From positions 6,140,501-6,204,500 of the forward strand of contig OY987269.1 in the NCBI GenBank assembly GCA_963920665.1: 64,000 nucleotides of DNA. The letters run 5' to 3'. This stretch comes from Straminergon stramineum (taxonomy: Eukaryota; Streptophyta; Bryopsida; Hypnales; Calliergonaceae). The position numbers and the translations under genes are program-made. The notes under the pieces are model-generated. The model worked only from the letters and a program-made list of their open reading frames with translations, was not told the DNA's origin and ran no database searches. Within the stretch, counting starts at the first letter, position 1. Each line of letters begins with the position of its first letter. This document shows, one piece after another, positions 50,599 to 60,262 of this stretch.

Positions 50599-50629
50599 AT
50601 GCCTTCGTCGGCGTGAAGGAATGTATTGA
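50599..50629 (+). promoter_or_regulatory. Two very short uORFs before the LCAT-like start
   Basis: ATG at 50599 opens a five-codon frame (MPSSA, stop at 50614-50616). ATG at 50621 is followed by one codon and TGA (50627-50629). The main start is at 50647. If transcription starts upstream of 50599, both could lower translation of the main frame. Confidence 0.45.
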
Positions 50630-50646
50630 GGCGCTACGCGTGTGCA

Positions 50647-52831
50647 ATGAAATCAGGTCGCTCGGAATCGCATCGACGAAGCCATCGCCAGAGAAACGAT
50701 TCACCGCCGTCGACATTTCGGGCATCCTCTCAATTCTTGATTGTCGTTTTCACCCTGGCGCTCGTTGTGTCCCCCGGGTATGGCACGGTGCACACCGCGG
50801 CGAGAGCCAAGCCTTTCGCATGGCCGGGCGGGAAAATGCGGGCGACGCACTTGTCTATAGCACGAGCAGAAGCGAAGAAGAGCAACGACGTTCATGTCGC
50901 GCCGGTGGTCATCGTCCCAGGCACGGGCGGCAATCAGCTCGAGGCGAGATTAACAGCCGATTATGAAGCTACAAAGCCGTGGTGCTGCAAGTTCAAAAAA
51001 GGATATTTCCGGCTGTGGCTGGATTTGAAAACGCTCTTCCCGCCCTTCACGTCCTGCTTCGCCGACCGCCTTAGCTTGGATTATAACCCCGAGACCGATG
51101 CTTATAGCAATGTCAAGGGCGTCGAAACACGGGTGCCCTATTTTGGAACTACAGAAGGAATGGAGTACCTGGATCCCTCATTCAAGTAAGATTCTAAAAA
51201 CTCTTCCTCCCACTCATAATGCTCTGTTTTCAACATTGCAAATGTTCTCTCTGCTGATTCAAACGGTGCTAAGGACGATTGGTAATTCGAATCTGAGCTC
51301 AGTTGTGGAAAACAGTGCATGCTGAGCCGACAAGGATGTACTTTTTTCACGACCTGACTTTAGATTTGACAACTTAACTCCAGATTTGCATAACGTCAAT
51401 TATGACACTGCTGGGTGATCCAGTGGTGAAGCAAGAAAATCTTGGGAAATTGAGTTTCGCAATAGAAAGCAGAAAGAAAGCAGAAAGCAGGAGTGATAAT
51501 TATAGGTTATTGCGCATTTGCTCTTCTTGAATCTTCTCACCTCTAGATCAGAAATCCTCATTGTGATTGTGTCCGATGACATTCAAGAGCCTGGAGATTG
51601 GGTCAGATGATGCTTGATGACGCTCTCGAATATTATTGGACATAATACCTAGTGGCTTCATTCAATCGAGAACATCAGGATGTTTACTTTCTAGTTGATC
51701 TAAGAGTCTAGATGCTAAGTAGGGGTACAATCTTTTTGGCGCTACGAATGAGTCATCCGCATGGTTGCATTGAACCCCAAACTTAGCATTATGAAACTGA
51801 ACAAAATGCCAAATTGAAAACTGAAAGAACAAAGGAATGATTATGAGTCATAACCGTGCTCCTCTTGTCGAGTGTCTGACTGCAACTACTATATCCAGAC
51901 TCATTGAGAGTAGTTTCTTCTTGTGGTTGTTTTCAGAATTATAAGTGGCTACATGATACACTTGGTAAACGCGCTGAAGGCACGAGGTTACGAGAGCGGC
52001 AAGTCAATTTACGGAGCACCCTACGACTTCCGATTCGCACCAGGCCCACGCGCATCGGACGTAGCCCTCAAGTACCAACAAGACTTGAAGGAGCTCATCG
52101 AAGCAGCATCCAGGGCGAATGACGACCAGCCCGTGGTGGTCTTTGCACATAGCATGGGCTGCTTGTGGACACTCTACTTCCTAAACCAACAATCCGTGCA
52201 GTGGAAGAGCCAATACATCGCGCGCTTCATCTCCGTGTCGGCTCCATGGGGAGGAACCGTGGAACAGATGATGACCTTCGCTTCTGGCAACCCGGAAGGG
52301 GTCCCCTTCGTAGACGCCCTCGTGGTGCGAGAGGAACAACGGCTCTCTGAGTCCAACCTCTGGTTACTGCCCGTCTCTGGAGTTTTCGGAGACCGACCCC
52401 TGGTGTTCACTTCCGACAGGAATTACTCAGCCGTGGACATGGAGAGTTTTTTTATGAACATTGGATTTCCTGAAGGCGTTGCTCCTTATAAATCTCGAAT
52501 CCCCCATCTCACGGAGATTTTACAACCCCCTGGGATCCCTATGACGATGATATACGGCTACAACGTGCCAACGTTGGAAACGTTGAGCTATGAGAAGAGG
52601 GGCTTCGACAATCCTCCTGAGATCACAGAAGGCGATGGTGATGGAACCGTGAACGTGTGTAGCTTGACTGCTGTAGTGAAGGAATGGGAAGCGGTGGAAG
52701 GGCAGGAGTTGGAGGTCATCCCGCTGGCCAACAAAGGCCACATGAAAATTTTGCACGATGCGGATGCGGTTCAGGTGATCGTGGACACGATTATGAAAGT
52801 AAGTCCACAGGAACAGCTTGCGTACTACTAG
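50647..52831 (+). CDS. Lecithin-cholesterol acyltransferase-like lipase (LCAT1/phospholipase type)
   Basis: Two exons, 50647-51185 and 51937-52831, join in phase (K codon split) to give 477 residues. The start is ATG at 50647 (MKSGRSES); the open frame extends 7 codons further 5' but has no earlier ATG. A hydrophobic segment near residues 34-50 (FLIVVFTLALVV) suggests a signal peptide or anchor, so a secretory or membrane-side location. The N-terminal VVIVPGTGGNQLEAR and the YGAPYDFRFAP block are family hallmarks. The lipase elbow is AHSMG, with Ser near 252. Asp near 415 in GDGDGTV and His near 448 in NKGHMKI complete the triad. Plant relatives act as acyltransferases or phospholipases on glycerolipids or sterols; which applies here cannot be told. 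AHSMG replaces the more usual GHSMG. Confidence 0.9.
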
Positions 52832-52984
52832 GTAGCTCACGCCTTCCTGAAGCCTTGCCATGACTAATTCTTTGGCTACTGACAGTACCTTCAGCATTTG
52901 TTCATTACAGTATGTGGGTTTCAGACTTTGTGGGATGAGATGCATTCCACTCTGAGGCTTTTCATGTAAATGGGGATGTCCAAA

Positions 52985-53090
52985 TGCCAGTCTGGATGTG
53001 GACACAATAGTCAGGGAGCCCTATCTCACGGAGATTTTGGCGCCCAACAAAATTATGGTGGTGACCTCCACCTTTCACTATGGTGCTTGG
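52985..53090 (+). pseudogene. Possible relic of a duplicated LCAT-like exon segment
   Basis: The text around CTCACGGAGATTTT at 53026-53039 aligns with the exon 2 stretch at 52510-52523. The surrounding translation EPYLTEILAPNKIMV parallels IPHLTEILQPPGIPM of the gene, and a VDTIV stretch precedes it. It looks like a short diverged duplicate placed just 3' of the gene. It could also be chance within the 3' UTR. Confidence 0.35.
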
Positions 53091-54615
53091 AGAAGACCAT
53101 TCTCCTAGTGCTTATTCAATATAATTGGATGAAGTGTACTTACTTTTTACAACAGTCATCATCCATCCAATGGATGGTTGAGTGTTCAAGGGTTAAGCTT
53201 GTACCCTCATTCAAGTGCTCAAGTGTCGGTTATTTCACATCACTTGCAAGCCTCAAATCCTGAAGACTTTGATTTGGTTTCAGATGCAGTTGAATTTTTG
53301 AAGCAATTAGCTTAGCGAGTCTCTTAAGTCTATAGTACTAGATTTGTGCATATCAACACCCACAGTGCAAACTTTGGCTCCACTGAATCGGTGCTGTCAG
53401 TTGTATGGACGTTCAGATGAGCCCCACTCAAGGTTTTTCTTGCGAGACTCCATCAGAAAATCAATTGAAGAACCCACTTATTATGATTCTTCCACTGCTG
53501 CGATGATCTTCACCAACAAGGTCCAACCGCAAGTCAATCTTGCATCTCACCCCAGGTCAGATTCTTGAATCTCTATACACCAGTCGGTTATCCAATGGAG
53601 GAGTTTTTGTTCCTTTTGGAGCAAATACTCCTTACAGTACCTCATTATTTCTTTGCCTGAGTTCAAACCCAGCTCAAAGCTTTACAGGATCCATCCATAC
53701 CCAAACATTCCCAAACAATATGCCAAACTAACCCTGCCTTTTTATCTCCCAATTTCAAGTTTGTTTCTGTCATTCTTCACTGCGGGATGACCACTAACAG
53801 CGATGATCTTCATGATGACATGCTTACATATTTACGACAACCAGATTCTTGATTCTGCAATAAAGCCTGGAACTGAATGATTCACGTACAATTCAAACAC
53901 CAAATAGGCCTAATCTACCCTACACTTGCTGTTCATTACTGCTCTGCATTTGTTTCCAAAAATTCTTGTCACAAGAGGATTAGAACATTCTCCAGCTGCA
54001 TCTGGAGTTACCATATGGATGCATAACTGCCTATTCAGAGAGTCAGTACTGTTAAGGTAATATGCTACTCAACCTGTCACAAATGGGAGCAGATGATTAC
54101 AAAAACATGGTACTAACGTACGACTTTATTTAATGACTTGAAGAATTGAAATAACCTTCACGAGCCTAGATGCTTAGCTTCTCCTGAAATAACCACCATA
54201 ATCCAAACTGGCACCATGATTTCAAGTAAAAACTACGACACCATAAAGTTACGAAATCACTTTCTAAAAGAACAAGAATGTACCTCGATTTCAAATTGCT
54301 TTATATTACATTATTTTCATCAACATCATGAGCTTGAACACTAAAATTATTCCTCAAACACTTTCTTAATTGAACGCTACATGTCATCCTTTATGACATA
54401 AGTTGCCCTACCCATTGTTGGTCTTCCGTACCACTGGTCAGGTCCAAAAATTCCTGAATAGATGAATAGATGTACTGAAGGAGCACAGACCCTTGATTAT
54501 TTCAGTAGTAACATTCCAACCCATGAAATCAACTCATTGATAAGAACGATATTGCAGTCCTTAATCTCCATAGATTAATTAACATGTCCCATAGTTGGCT
54601 GGAAGTTGCATGCCC
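53091..54615. other. Intergenic, no feature recognised
   Basis: 3' flank of the LCAT-like gene. No exon, RNA gene or paired repeat ends were recognised. Composition shifts toward AT-rich near 54.6 kb. Confidence 0.4.
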
Positions 54616-54619
54616 TTAA

Positions 54620-55551
54620 TCCCAAAAGTCCCATTGTACCCTAGGGGAAAAAATGGATTTCGGGCAGGCTCTTACAGTCTCAATATTCATCATGACTTTT
54701 TGAAACTTTTTCTGAAGATAGAAAAACATATTAGCTTTTTGGTGATATGATTTTTATTTCAATCAATGCCCGGGAGCAAAAGATATGGCACAAAAGTCCT
54801 TTTACGAAATGTGTCAAGCAAAAACCACACACTCAAAAAGAAAATGAAATTTTTAAATTTTTTTTCTCATAAATTCTAATTTTATCTACATAGAAAGCTT
54901 TGATTCATTCCATTTGGATTTGGTATGGGAAAGTTATGGATGATCTTATTTTTTGGGCAATCAAAGCATCTTCTAGAAAAAATAACTTATATATATTTCA
55001 TTTTTTAATGCAATTTTCACAAATTTTTAAAAAACATTGATTGACAAGGTTAAGTTTTCTTGCTAAAACAATCTCACCATTGGGATTATAGTGTTTCAAT
55101 TCCATCTTAGAACTATTAACGATTTAGTTCTTTTTTTTAATCTTGAACCTACTTCCACTTTACAATTTCTTACAAAATGATAATCAAGTGTGTGTTTTGG
55201 GGAATTTTTTTCCTAGACTTTCAACTCAATTCTTCAACACAATTCTTCAACTCAAAAAATTTAAAATTCAAAGTTTGTAGTGCAAAGATTTTCCACAAAT
55301 GGTGGTCAAAGTCATCTAACATTGCAGGCCAACTTTCAAAAAAATGTTTTCTTTGAACTTTGAAAGCTAAGATCTATCAATCTATACAATCAAACTCTAG
55401 GAAATTACCACATGATTTGAGACTAGTGAAGTACAAAATCCCATTATTAGATTCTAAGAAAAACATTTTTTTCTGTTTTCACAAGTGCACGTAGCAAAAC
55501 TAGTAGTTTTGAGTGTTTTTTGATTAAAAAATGGCTTCGGGACTATAGAGG
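54620..55551. mobile_element. MITE-like element, TTAA junctions, relative of 56455-57368 in opposite orientation
   Basis: TTAA lies at both ends (54616-54619 and 55552-55555). The left end TCCCAAAAGTCCCATTG and the complement of the right end, CCTCTATAGTCCCGAAG, match at about 11 of 17 positions. An internal block GAAAGCTTTGATTCATTCCATTT near 54892 matches the reverse complement of a block near 57075-57100 in the element at 56455. The 3' TTAA is shared with the next element. No coding capacity in 932 bp. Confidence 0.6.
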
Positions 55552-55555
55552 TTAA

Positions 55556-56206
55556 TCCCTTCATGCTAGAGGCACCAAATTTTGGTGCCAACAATGCTTT
55601 GAAGTTAAGTAAAACCTTGTCGAGTTACTATTTTTACTATTTTATATTTTTGAAAATTTCTTTTTGAAGTTTAGTTTTAGCATCAAGATTTTGGTTTTGA
55701 AAATAAATGATCATGATTTTTCTATTCAAGATTTTGTGCAAGGGTGTTCATTGCAAATCTTAATTTTTTAGTGTTAAGGGCTCTTGGAAATGAGCCTCAA
55801 ATACACTAGATCTTGGAGAAAAAATCACATTAGAAATTCATTTAAAAAATTGTAGAGTAGATTTTGAGAAGCCATAAATTGATTGGGGTTATGCATGTTA
55901 TGCCCTCTAACATCATATTTTTTTGGTGACCAATTTTGAAGATTGAAATGTGAAAAGAGGATTGAGAGACTTCAAATCACTTTCACAATTTCAATACCCT
56001 TGTGATTTGAAACATTATAATCCTTCAATCCATAAGTGATCTTGTTGCATTTTCCTTTCCCATGTCACTCATCTCTGTAATGTCTAGTTTGAATTTGTAT
56101 GGTTACAATTTTTAAAAATTGATCAAATTTGTCAAAATTTTGGATTTTTGTTTAATTTCAAGCAAATTTTTTAAGAAGCTCAAAAAAGGTCTTGGGCATT
56201 TAGGGA
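55556..56206. mobile_element. Second copy of the 42360-type TTAA element
   Basis: Collinear with 42360-42995 over its whole length, including GGGCTCTTGGAAATGAGCCT and ATTGATTGGGGTT, but diverged. TTAA flanks both ends (55552-55555 and 56207-56210). The complement of the right end reads TCCCTAAATGCCCAAG; the left end TCCCTTCATGCTAGAGG is decayed. Non-coding, 651 bp. Confidence 0.8.
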
Positions 56207-56454
56207 TTAAGGAGCATTAAATTCCATGAATGAAAGAACATTACGGTTAGCAACATGCCCTTACTTATCCAACAATTAATGAGACCAAACACGTATGGTA
56301 TAAAGAGGGTACCCTCAAAACCACCACTAATTGCTATTGTGTCTAATTACTATTATTAGACTGCTTAAATTTATATTTTCTTGCTAGAAAGTGAAAGAAG
56401 GTTCCAATGCACCAAAGGAAGCTACATTTGAATTTTGCATGCAAAATTTTTTAA

Positions 56455-57368
56455 CCCCTAAAATTCCTTGACTATGTTATCACCAAAACTGCTCCAAAAC
56501 TGCCATTTCTAGTACAAGTACTAAATTTTAGAAAAAAAATTATTTTTGGACACATGTAACCATAGGATCTTGTAGTAAGCTAGTCTGAGAAGATGTGGAA
56601 AAAATTTCAGAAATTTCCACCATGTAGATTGCAAGATATTAGTGTTTAAATTGACAAAATCCTTTTTGGGCCCTAAGAAAAACTAGATAGTAATACTTCA
56701 CAAGGTCACATTTGTATGAAAAAATGTCCAAACTGTTTGTTTTTCTTTGAATTCATTCTTGAAGGCAAGTTGGCCACATTCTTGAAAAATTTCAAATCTT
56801 TTAGAATTGTACAACATAAAAGAAAAAAATAGTAAGTAGAATAAAGTAGAAAATGGCTCAAAATACTAATTTGTTAAGAATTTAGTTATGGAATTGAAAA
56901 ATGTCAATCCCAATGGTTGTAATGTTGTAATAAGCAATCTAAATCCTATTAAAAAAATTCCAAAAATATTGAAAATTGAGTAAAATAAAGGTCTTCAAAG
57001 TTTATTTTAGAGTAGAGAATCCATAACTACACACAATCTAAAGCTCGTCATAACTTTCATCTATGTCATTAATCAAAATGGAATGATTCAAAGCTTTCCA
57101 TATATATATATAACAAATTTCAAATTTTTGTTTCTAAAAACAATGATTTTTTTCTACCCAAACTACCCAACTCAACAAAAAAACTACATATTATACTTTA
57201 ACTTTTAACTATGTAGTCAAAAGTTCTGAAAATTGTTGGGCCGTAAAGAAAAACTTGTCCCCATGTTGTGTGAAAATTTCAACTATAAATAAATAAAAAA
57301 ACTTGATTTTTGGTGAGTTACCCAAAATTGCTATGTTGCCAAAAAAATGTAGCTTGGTCCTTTAGGGG
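56455..57368. mobile_element. MITE-like element with CCCCTAAA ends
   Basis: The left end CCCCTAAAATTCCTTG follows TTAA (56451-56454). The complement of the right end is CCCCTAAAGGACCAAGC, and the right flank is TCAA (57369-57372), one change from TTAA. The internal block around 57075-57100 matches the element at 54620 in reverse orientation. Non-coding, 914 bp. Confidence 0.6.
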
Positions 57369-57679
57369 TCAAGGAACAAAGTTTGGTTCTAAAAACATTT
57401 CTTTCATGTAGGTGAATAGGCCTAATTGATTTTGGAGATATTCATAGACTGAAGATGGTGGTTTAGGGTCAATGGTGCATTTGGAGGTGCCGACCATATT
57501 CATATGGATTAACGAGCAAACTTGGTTTCTCGTCATTGTCGCAAACCATATCTAAGCAACATGCCCAACATCATTCTAAGGGCCGGTTTATACTTGGGGC
57601 CGGAACTCTCCAAGTTTGAACCAATAGGATCACTCAATTTCTCCAAATCCGGCCCAAGGCTTGTATACTTGAGGCCGGA

Positions 57680-57879
57680 NNNNNNNNNNNNNNNNNNNNN
57701 NNNNNNNNNNNNNNNNNNNNNNNNNNNNNNNNNNNNNNNNNNNNNNNNNNNNNNNNNNNNNNNNNNNNNNNNNNNNNNNNNNNNNNNNNNNNNNNNNNNN
57801 NNNNNNNNNNNNNNNNNNNNNNNNNNNNNNNNNNNNNNNNNNNNNNNNNNNNNNNNNNNNNNNNNNNNNNNNNNNNNNN
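57680..57879. other. Assembly gap, exactly 200 N
   Basis: Exactly 200 N characters, a placeholder length and not a measured one. It lies inside a repetitive inverted-repeat element, which is the likely reason the assembly broke. Open frames drawn across it are not real. Confidence 0.99.
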
Positions 57880-58479
57880 GAAATAAATTAAATTGCTAGT
57901 TTGCAAGAAGTTACCATTAGTGGATTGTTCATAATTTTCTATTTTATTGTTGGCTTTTGAAAGAAAGTTCATGTACACCAAAGAACATGATATTTAGATA
58001 CCATATTATATTTCTATGTTCCAAAATAGTTTTTCCAAAATAAGGTAGTCATCTCTTCAAGCAACCATTTAAGATCTGATTGCCTTTACAAGGAAGTTGG
58101 ACTCTTTCAAAAAAATTCAACAGATTGTAGTAGGAATAAAATTGAATTTGGCATTTAATCCAAGTCATTTCATATTTTTTGGACCTTTGCGTAAGCACTT
58201 CCAAAATTTTGAAGTCGAAACACAATGGTCACTAAAAGTAATCACCTCGTTCAATGAACATTCCTAGTACACTGAAGAAAGCAAAATGTACCTTCGTGTC
58301 ATTATCAACTTTAGAGCAAACTACCTTATGCATTTATTGATTTACATTATGCCTTTGAGTAGTCACCATGTTGAAAAAATAGGAGAATAGAGAATGTGGC
58401 TCAATGTATATTCAATTAACAAATAATCCAAAAATGTATATAAAAATGAAGTTTGCTTTCATTTAATTATGATTTTGAA

Positions 58480-58860
58480 AAATAAAAAGAATAAAAAAAA
58501 TAGGAAGAAAAAGGGAAAAGTTCCAAAAAAGAATATAAAAGACTTTTTTTTAAAATACAAAAGTAGAAAGAGAATGGAAAAGTTTCAATTAAAGTAAAAA
58601 AAATAATTTTTTTCAAATAGAAAAATAGGAAGAGAAATGAAAAGTTTCAAAAAAAGGAAAAAATTCTCTCCTCCATTTTTTTCATCTTGAAATAGGATAA
58701 ATAGGAATAGACAAGAAAAGATTAAAAGAAAGTAAAAAAATTCTCTCTTATTTTTTTGGAATAGAATTAATAAGGGAAAAAAGTTAAAAGAAAAAAAGAA
58801 AAAAAGAAAATTTTAAAGGAAAGAAAGGAAGATAAAGGAAAAGATGTGTATTTTTACATT
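58480..58860. repeat. Low-complexity purine-rich stretch
   Basis: Dense runs of A and G on the plus strand (AAAAAG, AGGAAGAG, GGAAAAG), with several partly repeated blocks built around AGAATGAAAAGTTTCAAxxAAAG. No coding signal. Part of the transposon interior. Confidence 0.75.
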
Positions 58861-59044
58861 TTTTTTAATTGAGTTAAGAAAATTGAAGAACACATGAATC
58901 AAAAATTAGGCTCTGGAATCCGACTGAAGGGCTTTACATCACCTAGGTCCGGATGGAGAAATTGGGGCCAGATTGAGGGCCAGATTGAAGGCAAATCCGG
59001 CCGGCCTTCGATCTGGTCCTAGGCCTAATATAAACCGGGCCTAA

Positions 59045-60202
59045 GCTTAACTTCAACCATAGTCCCCAAATCTTGCCAAAACTAGGTTTAGCTGGAGATT
59101 GCCAATGCCATTATTGGAATGTAGCTTATTGTCGTTTTGCATAGTAAGTTTTGCAAATTATAGGAACAGAGACCAATTAAGTTATAGACAATATTAATGT
59201 CCAAAATCATAAGGATCTTCTAATGGCCATGGTTTTCAAGGTACTATTCAAGTAGGTAGATTTGAAAAAAATTCAAAGCTCTAAAGTTTATTTTTTTAAG
59301 GACAATTAGACATCCTTGAAATTATTTTGCATCTTGACAACAAGCAAAAAATTGCACTTTTGTGCAATTGTGGTCCCCATCTTTAAGTATCTCAATGTTA
59401 GAGATTAAACGAGTACTTATAGTGAACTACAACTTCTAAAGTTTATTTTGTATTAGTTCACTGTTAGCTTGGATTAAATGGATGAATAAGAAGATGCATA
59501 TGAGTTAGTTCACTACTAGATTTTGTTTTTTTAAAAATTAGATAGTAAACCAAGATTTAAGTTTTGATTGATTGGTCACTTTTTCTTCTTTTTCTTGTGC
59601 TTTTTAGATTTCTCTCTCAGTTAAGCAATCTCAAAGAGATTGAATTGCCTCTCTTCATATGTGTTCCATTGAATGCATTAGAAACCATTTTTGTTTGGGA
59701 GAATTGCTAAGGTTGTTTGAGCTCTTCATTCTTCTTGTTTATAAGCTTGCTAGCTAGTTGAGGTTGAGTTTTTTTGTTGTTCTATTTTCATAAGTTTGCT
59801 AACTACAATTGGTCATCGTCTTTCATGAATTTGACAAGGTTTAGGATTACATTTATCTTTTGAATAGGATTTTTGTGCATAATTATCAAGTTTTTAATCA
59901 TTTGTTTTTTGGGATATGCTTTGTTCAAGCTTTTAAATTATTCTTTTCATTGAAACAAAATATTTGTATTGATTGTGTTTTCCACCTTGTTCTTAACTTG
60001 TGTCATTAGATATGTATACTTCATAATTCATTGTGTGTGAATAGAAGTGCAATATATGAAATAATCAAACAAGTTGATTGTGTTTTCCATCATGTTTTCA
60101 ATTTTTATTATCACATATGTGTACTTTAGAACTCATTGTTTTAATTCAAAAATTTGCAATTTCCATAACCAATTTTTGTATTGTTTATGTTGTATTTTGC
60201 AG
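59045..60202. other. Upstream region of the LHT gene
   Basis: AT-rich. It must contain the LHT promoter and at least one untranslated exon, because the exon with the start codon begins at an acceptor-like TTTTGCAG ending at 60202. The ends of that upstream exon could not be placed. Confidence 0.4.
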
Positions 60203-60262
60203 GAATTATCAACAACATTGTTCTAGACATTTTGCAAGATAAACCTTACAACAAGTGCAACA

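Larger units (their letters stand above)
57580..59041. mobile_element. TIR element flanked by TAA, PIF/Harbinger-like ends, contains the assembly gap
   Basis: The left end GGGCCGGTTTATA and the complement of the right end GGCCCGGTTTATA are inverted repeats with one mismatch. TAA stands directly outside both ends (57577-57579 and 59042-59044). A 3-bp TAA duplication with GG-starting ends fits Tourist/PIF-Harbinger elements. Further GGCCGG-rich subterminal text (57593-57679 and 58940-59030) is also partly inverted. The interior includes the 200-N gap and a purine-rich stretch. No transposase was recognised in the visible part. Confidence 0.65.

Noticed and set aside
57522..57981. Open frames crossing the N run on both strands
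   Set aside because: They exist only because N codons do not create stops.
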